A DNA stretch of 41,321 bases from Nostoc sp. NMS4 (GTDB taxonomy: Bacteria > Cyanobacteriota > Cyanobacteriia > Cyanobacteriales > Nostocaceae), in the NCBI RefSeq assembly GCF_017115095.1, contig NZ_JABXKI010000037.1:1-41321 (forward strand), in the 5' to 3' direction. Under the pieces are notes generated by a model that did not search any database, was not told the origin of the DNA, and worked only from the letters and a program-made list of their open reading frames with translations. The position numbers and the translations under genes were made by a program. Shown here piece by piece: positions 16,104 to 25,577 of this stretch (the first letter of the stretch is position 1; every line of letters starts with the position of its first letter).

Positions 16104-16556
16104 ATGACAGATTTCTTTCAATTTGAAGCAGAATTTGTTGATTCTTTGCGTTGCATCCCTATGCAGGTGCGTTGTAAATTAGATACCTGTGGCATCAAAC
16201 TAAAATTGTCTGATTGGAATCAAATGGCTACAGATCAGCGTCAAGTTTTAGTCGAATTACCTTGCACTACAGAAACGGAAATTCAGTCTTACCGCGAGTA
16301 TATCCAGCAATTAATCATACAACGTACAGGTATACCAGCTACAAAATTATCCATCGAACCTCATCCTGCATGGCTAGACTCTGCCATAGTGCCAGCTAGC
16401 CTTCAGGAAAAAGCTCAAGAAATAGGTGTAACCCTGACACAGCAAGACTGGACAGCATTAACACCCTTACAGCGTTTTGCCTTGATTAAACTCAGCCATC
16501 CAGGACATGAAAACAAAAATTTTAAGAGAGCGATCGCAGAATTTCATCTGCTTTAA
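16104..16556 (+). CDS. narM: NarM, nitrate reductase maturation partner
   Basis: This 150-residue soluble protein matches the conserved cyanobacterial nitrate-reductase-associated family: F-x-F-E-x-x-F-V-D-S-L-R-C-I-P-M-x-V-R at the start, KLSDWNQM in the middle, LTPLQRFALIKLSHPGHENK near the end. In Anabaena NarM is required for active nitrate reductase and interacts with NarB. Its position 1.2 kb downstream of narB on the same strand fits. Cys17 and Cys24 flank the early basic segment (RCIPMQVRC), but their role is not known to me. No GTA-N8-TAC site is visible just upstream, so it may depend on readthrough or another promoter. Confidence 0.85.
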   Translation: MTDFFQFEAEFVDSLRCIPMQVRCKLDTCGIKLKLSDWNQMATDQRQVLVELPCTTETEIQSYREYIQQLIIQRTGIPATKLSIEPHPAWLDSAIVPASLQEKAQEIGVTLTQQDWTALTPLQRFALIKLSHPGHENKNFKRAIAEFHLL

Positions 16557-16747
16557 TTAGTCAATAGTCATTAACAAAACAAATCTGTAGGGTGGATTAC
16601 ACTTTGTTAACTTGCAGCCATCAAATGATACATTAAAACACAATTAGTGTTGTAATGTATCAAAAATTCATGTAGATGTTAACGACTAAAATAACTGATT
16701 ATAAATTAATATTTACTTTATAACAATTAAAAATAAGGGTAAAAAAT

Positions 16748-17350
16748 ATGGCTGCAAAGAAACTTTTGATGCTTGTTGGCGACTATGTAGAAGACTATGA
16801 AGTGATGGTGCCTTTTCAGGCATTGCAAATGGTAGGACACACTGTTCATGCAGTTTGCCCCGACAAAAAAGCTGGCGACAAAGTGCGGACAGCAGTTCAC
16901 GACTTTGAAGGAGATCAGACTTATAGTGAAAAACCCGGACACAATTTCACTTTAAATGCTACGTTTGCAGAAATAGAAGCCTCAACCTACGATGCCTTAG
17001 TCATTCCCGGAGGACGCGCACCAGAATATATCCGCTTGAATCAGCAGGTGCTAGAAATCACCCGTCACTTTGCCCAAACGAATAAACCGATTGCTGCCAT
17101 CTGCCACGGCTTGCAGATATTGGCGGCGGCTGATGTACTGCAAGGTAAGCGATGTACTGGCTACCCCGCTTGTAGCCCAGATATCAAGAGTGCTGGAGGG
17201 ATCTATGTTAATATCCCTGTCGATCGGGCAATAGTTGATGGTAACTTGGTGACAGCACCAGCTTGGCCGGCTCACCCGCATTGGCTAGCAGAATTCCTCA
17301 CAGTACTTGGAACTAAGATTGAACACCCAGAACTGACTACAGTTGTTTGA
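16748..17350 (+). CDS. DJ-1/PfpI family protein
   Basis: This 200-residue protein has the flavodoxin-like DJ-1/PfpI fold. It starts [15 protein letters not shown] with Glu15 in the usual active-site position, has [13 protein letters not shown] near residue 83, and the nucleophile elbow AAICHG with Cys119-His120. Members include glyoxalase III, protein deglycase and stress proteins; the exact substrate cannot be told. It stands alone, 190 bp after narM, with an AT-rich upstream region and a weak AAGGGTAAAAAAT ribosome site. No signal peptide, so cytoplasmic. Confidence 0.9.
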   Translation: MAAKKLLMLVGDYVEDYEVMVPFQALQMVGHTVHAVCPDKKAGDKVRTAVHDFEGDQTYSEKPGHNFTLNATFAEIEASTYDALVIPGGRAPEYIRLNQQVLEITRHFAQTNKPIAAICHGLQILAAADVLQGKRCTGYPACSPDIKSAGGIYVNIPVDRAIVDGNLVTAPAWPAHPHWLAEFLTVLGTKIEHPELTTVV

Positions 17351-17788
17351 GGCAAGATACCAGAAATCTTTTGGTTAAATCTTCATAACAGTTTCTTTCC
17401 CCACTCCCAACACCAAAAGAGCTTTGGCAAAAACAACTGACAACAGACGACTGAAAATTATATATTTTTAAAATGGAACTAAATGCAGTAAAAAATACTA
17501 TTTTTTAATAAATTGCAGTAGCTTTAATTTGCCGCTACGATGTCAAAAGTAGAGCATCGAGACAAACTGATTTATCCGCCTAAGAAGCCACTTTTAGGAC
17601 AAACTCTCAGCAGATGGAATACTTCTTTACATGAGGTGAAACAATTTGGAATTTTGCATCAATAATTTTAAATTTCTTAGCAGTAAGTGAAGCTATAGTG
17701 GATTTAGCAATGCTGCTGCTAATGTGGCTAAGGTTAGTCCTGCTGCCAAATTATGTGAAGAATTAGTTTAGAAACGCACTTCTTATCG
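17351..17788. other. Intergenic, nothing clear
   Basis: 440 bp with no supported gene or strong repeat. A short frame just before 17770 (SNAAANVAKVSPAAKLCEEL then stop) could be a gene remnant, but its upstream part is closed by stops. Confidence 0.4.
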
Positions 17789-19171
17789 ATGACAGGCAAA
17801 AACGCAAGACATAATGCATTTCTGCGGCTAGTGTCTGGTAATGGGGCAGCTTTGGGAGCAGAATCTCGCTACTCCCTGCCCCCCAGTAAAGAGATGGTAA
17901 TTGGACGCGACCCCAGCTGCCAAGTTGTCTTGGATGCCATGACGTACCGAATGGTGTCTCGTCGTCATGCAGTGGTTCGTCCCCTCTCTCTATCCCCAGA
18001 TAGCAAATTTAGCTGGGTGCTTTGTGACTTGAATAGTGCTAATGGCACTTATTTGAATGGACAACGCTTATATGAATGTCAGGAATTGCACCCAGGCGAT
18101 CGCATTTCTCTAGGTGCTGATGGGCCACAATACATTTTTGAATACGAGTATACCTCACTGACTCCGGCAACGACAGTCAACCAAATTACACCACTGCCTT
18201 CGGCAACAAACTACCACAACCACACGCAATTAAAGCAGCCAGATTCTGTTAGTTTCACCCAACTTTTTCCGATTATTTCCACTGGTAAAGATTTAACTAG
18301 TAAAGCTTACCTCGTACCGGGAATACTGACCGTAATTTTTGTGGTGCTGATGTTCGCTACAGTCGGTCGTCCCCAAGCTAATCAAGTGATCGTAGCAAGT
18401 TACATCGCCTTCGCTGCCTACTATTTTGTTTACCAACTTTGCGGTAAACAAAAGCCTTGGTGGGTGCTAATGGCTACATCATTGGGGACAATCCTGATTT
18501 TGCTCAGTCCGTTGTTGGATCTATTTATTTTCGTATTTCGCGGCATCCTACCTGGAAGCTTGCCCACACCCCAAGAATCTATTACCTTCACAGAGTTACT
18601 GGTGCGGATGTTTTTTGGCGCTGGGTTGATGGAGGAATTACTCAAGGCATTACCTGTACTAGGGGCTTTTGCCATCGGGAGAATGTTGTCTTCACCTTGG
18701 CGGGAACGCATCGGCATCTGGGAACCTCTAGATGGCATTCTCCTGGGTACAGCTTCTGCTGTGGGCTTCACTCTCTTAGAAACCCTCGGTCAGTATGTAC
18801 CTGATATAACTCAAAATGTCACGCAACAGGTGGGTATAGGGGCTGCTGGTCAACTGGCAGGTTTACAACTGCTAATTCCGCGAATTTTAGGCTCTGTAGC
18901 CGGACACATGGCTTATAGTGGCTACCTGGGTTATTTTATCGGGTTAGCTGTCCTCAAACCTAGTAGAAGTTGGCAAATTCTCTCTATTGGTTATCTGAGT
19001 GCCTCTGCACTCCACGCTCTGTGGAATGCTACAGGATCGATCAATGCCTTGCTGTTGGTAGTTGTTGGGGTGTTATCTTATGCATTTTTGATGGCGGCAA
19101 TTCTCAAAGCACGGGCGCTGTCACCGACGCGATCGCAAAATTTTGCTACCCGATTTCTTGGGCCAAAGTAG
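17789..19171 (+). CDS. FHA domain fused to PrsW-type membrane protease
   Basis: This 460-residue protein joins two modules. Residues 12-120 form an FHA phosphothreonine-binding domain (VIGRDPSCQVVL, SRRH at 57-60, NSANGTYLNG at 82-91). Residues 175-450 form a polytopic membrane domain of the PrsW family, with the Glu-Glu motif MEELLK (Glu282, Glu283), Glu331 in TLLETLGQY, His373 in GHMAYSGYLGYF and His409 in SALHALWN, the expected metalloprotease-like residues. PrsW proteases cut membrane proteins to release signals such as anti-sigma factor activity. Fused to FHA, cleavage may be tied to Ser/Thr phosphorylation. It converges with the 215-aa, CHAT-FHA and PP2C genes. The target is unknown. 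The ATG at 17789 has no strong ribosome site. Confidence 0.85.
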   Translation: MTGKNARHNAFLRLVSGNGAALGAESRYSLPPSKEMVIGRDPSCQVVLDAMTYRMVSRRHAVVRPLSLSPDSKFSWVLCDLNSANGTYLNGQRLYECQELHPGDRISLGADGPQYIFEYEYTSLTPATTVNQITPLPSATNYHNHTQLKQPDSVSFTQLFPIISTGKDLTSKAYLVPGILTVIFVVLMFATVGRPQANQVIVASYIAFAAYYFVYQLCGKQKPWWVLMATSLGTILILLSPLLDLFIFVFRGILPGSLPTPQESITFTELLVRMFFGAGLMEELLKALPVLGAFAIGRMLSSPWRERIGIWEPLDGILLGTASAVGFTLLETLGQYVPDITQNVTQQVGIGAAGQLAGLQLLIPRILGSVAGHMAYSGYLGYFIGLAVLKPSRSWQILSIGYLSASALHALWNATGSINALLLVVVGVLSYAFLMAAILKARALSPTRSQNFATRFLGPK

Positions 19172-19681
19172 GGGAGATTAACAATTCAAAATTCAAAATG
19201 ACGCTCGCAGACTCGCTAACGCTGCGCTAACAAAATTCAAAATTAAAGACGTTTTCAGACGGGGATTTAAACCCCGACTGAAAATGATGCTACCTGTAGA
19301 GGTAGGGGTCTTAAATCCTTGGATTTACGATAAAAAACTCTCAATGCTTGAGTATTTACCTCTTGGGATAGATGGCCTAATTTGAAAATCAGCGTAGTGT
19401 AAATTTATTATGGAGTAATTATACCTAGAAAAACAAAAATCATAAAGCTTCTTGCGAAAGTCTTGATTTTTGACTCTTTTTTGCGTAGGGCAACCAACAT
19501 CTTTGCAAAACACACCTCTAAACAGAGTAAATGCAAAGCGCGGGTTACGCGAACACAATGAACGGATAAGGAAAACTTTTTCTATTCCCTACTCCCCATA
19601 TTTCTCTACGAGAGGCTGCGTCAACGACTGTGCTACCTCGACAAGCTCGGCACAAGTCAGTACAAGTTCCCCATTCCCGAT
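19172..19681. other. Intergenic between converging genes
   Basis: 510 bp. 19200-19320 is dispersed repeat (ACTCGCTAACGCTGCGCTAA; GGGGATTTAAACCCCGACTG hairpin; GGTAGGGGTCTTAAATCC). The remainder has only short frames without motifs. No clear intrinsic terminator for either converging gene. Confidence 0.5.
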
Positions 19682-20329
19682 TCATACTTCAGGCTGAGAC
19701 TTGTTAAGTTCGGTAAAAGCATAAGAAGCGATCGCTAAACTAACCTTTGCTTTCTCTACTTCTGATAAAGCTGTCCACTCGCTATTTTGCAGATTTCTGA
19801 GTGCAGATGCCGCATTTTGTGATTCGCTACTTCGCATGGCGTAAGCAAAAGGACGAGCTAAAACGATCAGATCCTCTGTTCCCCAAGTTGGTAGTACACT
19901 CTGAACGCACTCAACTAGTTGCTCGCTAATTAATTGACGAGCCGCGAATATCTCAGCAGCTTTGGTGGCGATGGTATTGAGCAATATTTGGGGTACACAG
20001 GCGGAAAAATTAGTACGTAATATTTCTTGAAGGTTAAGTACTACTGCCTGTTGGAGGTGATGATTTTCGTCTGGTGTAGGAGTGATACCAGACCAAAGTG
20101 TATCTAGATGTCCGTAAAAATCTTGCGATCGCCTCATCAGTTCTTCATCAAGCAAACCTTCCATTCCAAACTGTTGTTCTAGTTCCTGAAAATAAGCTTC
20201 TGATTCATCATCACCCGGATTCCAGGGATAGTTAGCATCCTCTGGTTCTAATAACGCTTCTAATAACTCTAAATCTACTTGAGATGGCAAAGATGAGAAA
20301 GTGTCTGAGCCATTAATTTTGTGAGCCAT
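19682..20329 (-). CDS. Unknown acidic helical protein paired with CHAT-FHA
   Basis: I do not recognise this 215-residue protein. It has an acidic N-terminal third (LELLEALLEPEDANY, NPGDDESEAYFQELEQQFG), a middle with WSGITPTPDENHHLQQAV, and a helical C-terminal half (ATKAAEIFAARQLISEQLVE, EKAKVSLAIASYAFTELN). No signal peptide, membrane helix or catalytic motif. The frame is open to 20395, but the ATG at 20329 (MAHKINGSD) has a GAGGGAAG ribosome site ten bases before it. It follows the CHAT-FHA gene by about 150 bp on the same strand. In that setting it could be a substrate, inhibitor or partner of the caspase-like protein; this is inference. Confidence 0.7.
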   Translation of the reverse strand: MAHKINGSDTFSSLPSQVDLELLEALLEPEDANYPWNPGDDESEAYFQELEQQFGMEGLLDEELMRRSQDFYGHLDTLWSGITPTPDENHHLQQAVVLNLQEILRTNFSACVPQILLNTIATKAAEIFAARQLISEQLVECVQSVLPTWGTEDLIVLARPFAYAMRSSESQNAASALRNLQNSEWTALSEVEKAKVSLAIASYAFTELNKSQPEV

Positions 20330-20476
20330 ATTTTCTTCCCTCATGATTATTTGGTGGTATTGACAGCTACAACTCCTCAGAAGAGATTTCCGCAAAAAAA
20401 GTTGATTTCTTGTGCAAAAAAAACAGATTTTAGAAGTTGATACTTAACACAAAAATCTATTTATGCAATGGCTTTG

Positions 20477-22051
20477 CTAGGAGTCCTGAATAATAAACTC
20501 CCAGGTTTCACCCCTAGCACTTCCAAACTTTAACTGCATTCCCGATTTCAAAGGGACTTCCTCTCGGAGGATTTGTTGCCAACCATTAGGGCCTAAAAAC
20601 CAGGTTGTCCCGTAGGTGGAAAAATCTTGCAAATAATAAGTTCGCACCAGTGTAGCATCTGTAAGAGTGTTGCGGCAGAAGATTTCGGCGTGGCGTTTGG
20701 ATACAGATGGTTCGGGGATGACGATATCATTGTCTTTCGTGCGACCGATGCGGGTAACTCCATAACGCAGTACCCAAGTTTTACCTTTGGGAGTGAGCGA
20801 TCGCAAACTTGCAATTGGAAGCGAGGAACCGACATCAGGAATGGCTGTATCTGGTAGTTCGGTAATACCTTCATCCAGATTCTTAATCAGTTCGCCATTA
20901 AAATCTGGATGCAGGTAGAGAACAGGCAAAGTCCAGGCAGGTTGATTAAATTTATACAATGTTAACAACTCTTGCCTTGCCTGTGCTACGGCTTCATCAA
21001 TTGGCTTGTGCGATCGCAAAGCTTCGGTAAAGGCTTGAATAAAACTGTGGCTTTCGTGGTCAGCAATTTCATCGCGCATCCCCAAAACCGCAGGTACACC
21101 GTGACGAATCAGTACTTCTGCTAAACTGCTGGCAGGGATAGCTTGATGATTGATTGCAGCTGGTTGTGCGCCCCAACAGGCGTTGAAAACTGCTAATTTT
21201 ACACCTGTACGGGTCAAGACTTGCGCCAATTCTATGCCGTTGAGGGGCATATCTTGGCGCAAAAACAGTAACCCTCCGTCTGGATCTGGCAAACCGTGTC
21301 CAGCGTAAAAGAAAACATTGTATTCTTTAGTTTCTAATTCATCAATCAACTGTTGTGGAGTTGGTTGGATGAGTTGATTCACTACACAAGGCGCGTATCT
21401 TTGGGAATTACCAGGTGTATCTACCAAAGCTTGCTGTAAGATAGCGGCTTCTTGTTCTAGTTGCAGCTTGTCATCATGACCTAAAACCAGCAGAATACTT
21501 AAAGCTTGGTCAGTTCGCAAATGCGGTAAAGCGTCAACTTCAGTAGTGGTGCGACTAAATAGCAAATCTTGCGAGAGAGACATCGCCGATTGACCAGGCT
21601 CACGCTGCATAATTTCCCAAGGGAAAGCGATCAGATCCGGGTCACGAATTTCTAGTCGAAAACGCAAACGTGTATGCTGACCCATAGCAATACCGCGACT
21701 GCGTTCTAAACTACCAAGAATTTGCCCGTCGAATACCCAGCGCCATAAATTCATTCCCAAGTATTGCATCAGACGACTGCTGTAGGGGCCAGTAGTTTGA
21801 CCCGAAGGCGGTGAAATCCAATCTATGGGGAGTGGGTTGACCTTTTGAGATGTTGAGTTTGGGGGAATATCTAGGTGACTATGACCAGCAAACATCTGCT
21901 GCCATTCTTGCCATACTTGGGTCAGTTCAACAGGCCATACACAGTCACGTAAAACGTAGCCACTGGGATAGGGAGCCTTGACCACCCAAATAGCGAAGTT
22001 GTCAGTGCCAGTGTTTACGAGACGGGCGATCGCCAAATTCAGGGATGGCAT
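20477..22051 (-). CDS. CHAT (caspase-like) protease with C-terminal FHA domain
   Basis: This 524-residue protein has three parts: an N-terminal region of about 170 residues with a conserved-looking LRFRLEIRDPDLIAFPWEIM segment; a CHAT caspase-like domain (about 180-380) with the catalytic pair His252 in FFYAGHG and Cys292 in FNACWG; and an FHA domain (about 425-520) with RIGRTKDNDIVI, SVSKRHAEI and LQDFSTYGTTWF. CHAT proteins are cysteine proteases used in bacterial signalling and defence. The FHA domain should bind phosphothreonine, giving control by Ser/Thr kinases or by the neighbouring PP2C phosphatase. No leader or membrane segment is seen, so it is cytoplasmic. The upstream gap to the PP2C gene (313 bp) contains a family B repeat. 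Confidence 0.9.
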   Translation of the reverse strand: MPSLNLAIARLVNTGTDNFAIWVVKAPYPSGYVLRDCVWPVELTQVWQEWQQMFAGHSHLDIPPNSTSQKVNPLPIDWISPPSGQTTGPYSSRLMQYLGMNLWRWVFDGQILGSLERSRGIAMGQHTRLRFRLEIRDPDLIAFPWEIMQREPGQSAMSLSQDLLFSRTTTEVDALPHLRTDQALSILLVLGHDDKLQLEQEAAILQQALVDTPGNSQRYAPCVVNQLIQPTPQQLIDELETKEYNVFFYAGHGLPDPDGGLLFLRQDMPLNGIELAQVLTRTGVKLAVFNACWGAQPAAINHQAIPASSLAEVLIRHGVPAVLGMRDEIADHESHSFIQAFTEALRSHKPIDEAVAQARQELLTLYKFNQPAWTLPVLYLHPDFNGELIKNLDEGITELPDTAIPDVGSSLPIASLRSLTPKGKTWVLRYGVTRIGRTKDNDIVIPEPSVSKRHAEIFCRNTLTDATLVRTYYLQDFSTYGTTWFLGPNGWQQILREEVPLKSGMQLKFGSARGETWEFIIQDS

Positions 22052-22088
22052 GGATTCATTAAACTAAAAGCTAAAAAAATAATTTCAA

Positions 22089-22257
22089 GAGAATTCAGAA
22101 TTCAGAATTCAGAATTCAGAATAAATGAGTGGGAGATTTAAACCCGACATTAATTGTTTTGCACTGAGTTTCGACTGCGCTCAACTACCGCCGATCGTTG
22201 TGTTGTATATAAATTCATTCTGAATTCTGACTCCTGACTCCTAAATTCTGTTTTGAT
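22089..22257. repeat. Repeat family B, copy 2
   Basis: The left end is GAATTCAGAATTCAGAATTC (a short tandem expansion of GAATTCA) and the right end CTGACTCCTAAATTCTGTTT then TGATA. Inside lies TGGGAGATTTAAACCCGACA, as in copy 3. It separates the PP2C and CHAT-FHA genes and could affect their co-transcription. Confidence 0.7.
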
Positions 22258-22364
22258 AAAAACTCCCCAAGGTGAAAATTTTTTACTCTTTTACCTCGCA
22301 AATTTTTTACTCTAGTTGTTACCTGTTATTATTCCAGGTTTTCACAAGTTTATCGAGTATTTGA

Positions 22365-24632
22365 TTAAGTTGGACTGGTATCAGGTGGTTCGGTAACTGG
22401 CGGTTGCGTGACAGTTCTACATGGATTTGGTACGTCTGATTGTACAATAATGCCAAAACGGTTGATTTGGGAGGAGTTTAGCAATACTGTTGCGGGCAAA
22501 GGTTTTGAATTTGCTGGAACTGAATTAGTTACGGCTGGGGTATTAGAATTAGCTGGAGTTTGTGTATTTTTATTGGCACAGACTCGCATAGACACCAAAA
22601 AACTCCCAGAAGCAGGATTTGGATTTGATTTTTTCTCAATAACTTCTAAAAAAGTCCCACGGGGAAGTGATTTGTTGTTTCCCAAGGAGATGTCATTATT
22701 AGTTTGAATTACCCAACCAGGAGAAAGATTAGTCAGCGATCGCGGTGTAGGTGTCGCTTCGATGCCAGGGTTTTGAGTTTGTAATGGATTGGAAAAAATT
22801 GGAGAAGCACCTGATGGCGATCGCAGTTGCTTAACGAACAATCCTAAAAAACCTGCTGCTAGCACAAATATTAATGGAACTATCCACTGTAGGGGGAACT
22901 GGCGAGCTTTAGCAGGTTCGGTGTCTGGAATCACCTGAGTCTTGTGATTTGGGCTGCCTAAAACTGTCGGAGCTGTCGCCTTGGATGTTAAATCAACAGT
23001 TTTGGCAGAATAACTTTGGGGAATCACTGCTTGGATAGTAATTTCTGGTTCCCAATATTGGACTTGATAGTGAACTAAAGCGACGGTGACATTATCGTGT
23101 CCATTTTTAGTATTAGCAATTTCGACTAATCGATCGGCAACAGTGGCTATATTTGCTTCCCCAACTAGAATCGGCAAAATTTCTGTTTCCCAGTATTCTT
23201 CCACGCGATCGAAGTCACTCAAACCATCGGATGTGAGCAGAAAAACAGCATCTTCATCGAGCATAAACCGTCCCGATGTGGGATGCAATGAACTGCTAGA
23301 CCCCATCCCCAAAGCTTGAACGAGAGAGCCAGCCGCACTCTGTTGTACTGCCTCGCGGTAAATGGCATAACCTAGTCGCACTTCGCGGGAGGCGACATCA
23401 TCATCGAGGGTAACTTGATAACAGCCGTGGCGTGTAATCCAGTAGGCACGACTATCGCCGACGTGGGTAATGTACATTTCATGAGCAACAGGTAATGCCA
23501 TGACTAAAGTTGTACCCATGCGCTGACGACCTTGGCGATTTTCACCGTCATTGCGCTGACTGATTTTGTCATTGGCCATTGCCACTGCCTTATCTAGGTC
23601 ATTTAACAGCAGTTCCGGGTCTATGTGGTCGTAGGGAACCTTTGTTAGTTGCTGTACCTGCTGCTGGATGGTTTCAATGGCTAAATTTGAGGCGACATTG
23701 CCACCCTCATGTCCACCAATGCCATCACAGACAATTGCTAAGGCTGTTGGCTGGGGTGGTTTGCTCACCAGAGTTCCACTGGGAGGGCTACAGGCATCTT
23801 CGTTCCGTTGGCGACTTGGCCCGGTGTCGGTTTTGGTGATAATCTGGATCGTGGGTGTTTGCGATCGCCCTAACCCAGCCAGTCCCCGATCTAAAACTCC
23901 GATTAATTGATCGGTTGAATTAATTTCTCCCTGAATTAAAGCCAGGCTCACGCGATCGACAAATTCTGTTATAGCTGGTTTGGCAGTGCTGACCAACTGT
24001 TGCCAAAATCCACCTAATTGGGGTAATTCTGGTGATGTGGCGCTGTCGAAACGCAGTTCTAACAACCGGACTAACGATCCTTCTACCCGTAATACATCAG
24101 AGTCAAGTAAGCTAGAGGCGACACCTTCACTCACAAGAGGTTGCCACAGATGAGCTATTTGCCATAACCAATTTAGTTGGCGCATCGATGTTGCATCACG
24201 CCAAGCGGTAGTTAATTCGCTGCCCAATTGCACTTGTTGGGTAGTGTCATCTACTAATAATGGCGGTTTTTCTAAGAGTAATATTTCTCGTTCGGAAGAC
24301 CCGTCAGCAACAAAAAGCACTCCATATACCTGTGGTACGTGTAAACGGTAGGGAATCAGTCTCAGGTAGGCTTTTAGAGGCTGCAAATTATGTAACTCAG
24401 GCGTTAGCGATAAGAAACCGGGCTTCGTATCTAAAAGAAGAAATTTATCAAGGATTAAATAGCGATCGGCTAATATTTCTCCAGGGCTACCCACACTTGG
24501 GCTATCTACCACAGCCCAGAGATAATTTTTGGGTAGCGGCGTGGAACATCGCTGGCAAAACTTGTGAGTCAGGGGGTTGGCAGCCTGACAATTTTCGTTT
24601 GGACAGTGGAGCGTTGCCGCGTCATTTTCCAT
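22365..24632 (-). CDS. PP2C protein phosphatase with zinc ribbon and membrane anchor
   Basis: This 755-residue protein starts with a zinc ribbon (Cys10-x4-Cys15, Cys26-x2-Cys29). A region of about 200 residues follows (EILADRYLILDKFLLLDTKPG) that resembles the start of a Ser/Thr kinase fold but lacks kinase catalytic motifs. A PP2C domain spans about residues 262-520: RQRNEDA, VCDGIGGHEGG, MGTTLV, HVGDSRAYW, LLTSDGLSD and HDNVTVALV supply the metal-binding aspartates. A single membrane helix (WIVPLIFVLAAGFLGLFV, about 585-602) precedes a Pro/Thr/Asn-rich C-terminus. It should remove phosphate from Ser/Thr of partner proteins, probably including those read by the two nearby FHA proteins. The catalytic part precedes the helix. 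No kinase gene is in the window. Confidence 0.9.
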   Translation of the reverse strand: MENDAATLHCPNENCQAANPLTHKFCQRCSTPLPKNYLWAVVDSPSVGSPGEILADRYLILDKFLLLDTKPGFLSLTPELHNLQPLKAYLRLIPYRLHVPQVYGVLFVADGSSEREILLLEKPPLLVDDTTQQVQLGSELTTAWRDATSMRQLNWLWQIAHLWQPLVSEGVASSLLDSDVLRVEGSLVRLLELRFDSATSPELPQLGGFWQQLVSTAKPAITEFVDRVSLALIQGEINSTDQLIGVLDRGLAGLGRSQTPTIQIITKTDTGPSRQRNEDACSPPSGTLVSKPPQPTALAIVCDGIGGHEGGNVASNLAIETIQQQVQQLTKVPYDHIDPELLLNDLDKAVAMANDKISQRNDGENRQGRQRMGTTLVMALPVAHEMYITHVGDSRAYWITRHGCYQVTLDDDVASREVRLGYAIYREAVQQSAAGSLVQALGMGSSSSLHPTSGRFMLDEDAVFLLTSDGLSDFDRVEEYWETEILPILVGEANIATVADRLVEIANTKNGHDNVTVALVHYQVQYWEPEITIQAVIPQSYSAKTVDLTSKATAPTVLGSPNHKTQVIPDTEPAKARQFPLQWIVPLIFVLAAGFLGLFVKQLRSPSGASPIFSNPLQTQNPGIEATPTPRSLTNLSPGWVIQTNNDISLGNNKSLPRGTFLEVIEKKSNPNPASGSFLVSMRVCANKNTQTPANSNTPAVTNSVPANSKPLPATVLLNSSQINRFGIIVQSDVPNPCRTVTQPPVTEPPDTSPT

Positions 24633-25217
24633 AGTTTTCGCACCGATCAGCGATTGGCAATTTCTTTAATAGCATTAGTAGGGACAATCTAGACCGCTCA
24701 TCTTTCTTAAACTTGACATATCCAGACTTTAGATGATGATTTTAGCTGGCGGATATCAGCAGGTGCTAATACAAAACTTATCCAAAAAATACGCTCCTAA
24801 GTCAACCCTACAGCCTAATCATAGCTTCTATTGCCCTGTGACTCTCCATCGCCAAAGCAACTAACCCAACCCTGTCACCAAAGCATAACCCAAGCATAAC
24901 TGCATGATTTGCTTTTGCTAAATTATCCCATCATCAACAAGCAGATCATTTTGCTATTTATTTAGTTTATAAGTAGGATAGCAAGAATTAACTTTAATTA
25001 AGAATTAAGAATAGCAAATATTAATTTTGGCAAAAGTACCTGATAAATCCAGTGGCTCTAAAAATCTCTTGAGGACTGGTGTTAGTGGATAGGGAGGGTT
25101 GAGCCAGTGCTGAGTTAAGAAGTAGACTTATGAATCGTTCCAATCTAAGCCGAGGCACTTTTAACTCAGCACTCTTGGTACAGAAGGGTTCAGCTAGCCC
25201 GCTACTAACTCATTTGC
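24633..25217. other. Intergenic, one small repeat
   Basis: 585 bp of mostly unique AT-rich DNA upstream of the PP2C gene. The only clear structure is the AGTGCTGAGTTAA inverted repeat at 25106-25173, near the end of ndhM. Confidence 0.5.
25106..25173. repeat. 68-bp inverted-repeat element, AGTGCTGAGTTAA ends
   Basis: AGTGCTGAGTTAA on the left and TTAACTCAGCACT on the right are perfect 13-bp inverted repeats. The ends match the repeat found inside nirA (9441-9538), which shows that both belong to one dispersed family. Confidence 0.75.
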
Positions 25218-25577
25218 TTATTGTTTATCGTCAATGGCAACTTGAGGGACTCCCATACTGTAGTTGGTAACACGGGCAGAAAGATTGTAGCTGACTTCGC
25301 CGAGTTGCAGGAGCGATCGCAGATAATGCTCTAAGTCTGATCCTACACGGCGCAAGTTATAGTCTGTGAGGTCTGCGCCACTAGATGCTTCTACTAGTTC
25401 ATCAAATTTTCGATAAATTTTTTGCAGTGCATCTTCATTCCAATTAAATTCGTTATCTGGGTCAACATCTAAGGTTAAGACTTGTTGACTAGGAACTAGA
25501 TCGCCATCCCGGTCAATTTCACCTGCAAAAATGCGGATATGCCGGGTTGTGGACTTGAGCAGCATCGGGTTATCCAT
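25218..25577 (-). CDS. ndhM: NAD(P)H-quinone oxidoreductase subunit M
   Basis: This 119-residue protein matches cyanobacterial and chloroplast NdhM: MLLKSTTRHIRIFAGEI at the start, LTLDVDPDNEFNWNEDALQK in the middle, LTDYNLRRVGSDLEHYLRSL and ending YSMGVPQV. NdhM is a peripheral subunit of the NDH-1 complex on the thylakoid surface, found only in oxygenic phototrophs, and supports cyclic electron flow and respiration. The ATG at 25577 (MDNPMLL) is used here; the internal Met5 (MLLKSTT) is closer to the start I remember for other NdhM proteins. It is monocistronic. Confidence 0.92.
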   Translation of the reverse strand: MDNPMLLKSTTRHIRIFAGEIDRDGDLVPSQQVLTLDVDPDNEFNWNEDALQKIYRKFDELVEASSGADLTDYNLRRVGSDLEHYLRSLLQLGEVSYNLSARVTNYSMGVPQVAIDDKQ

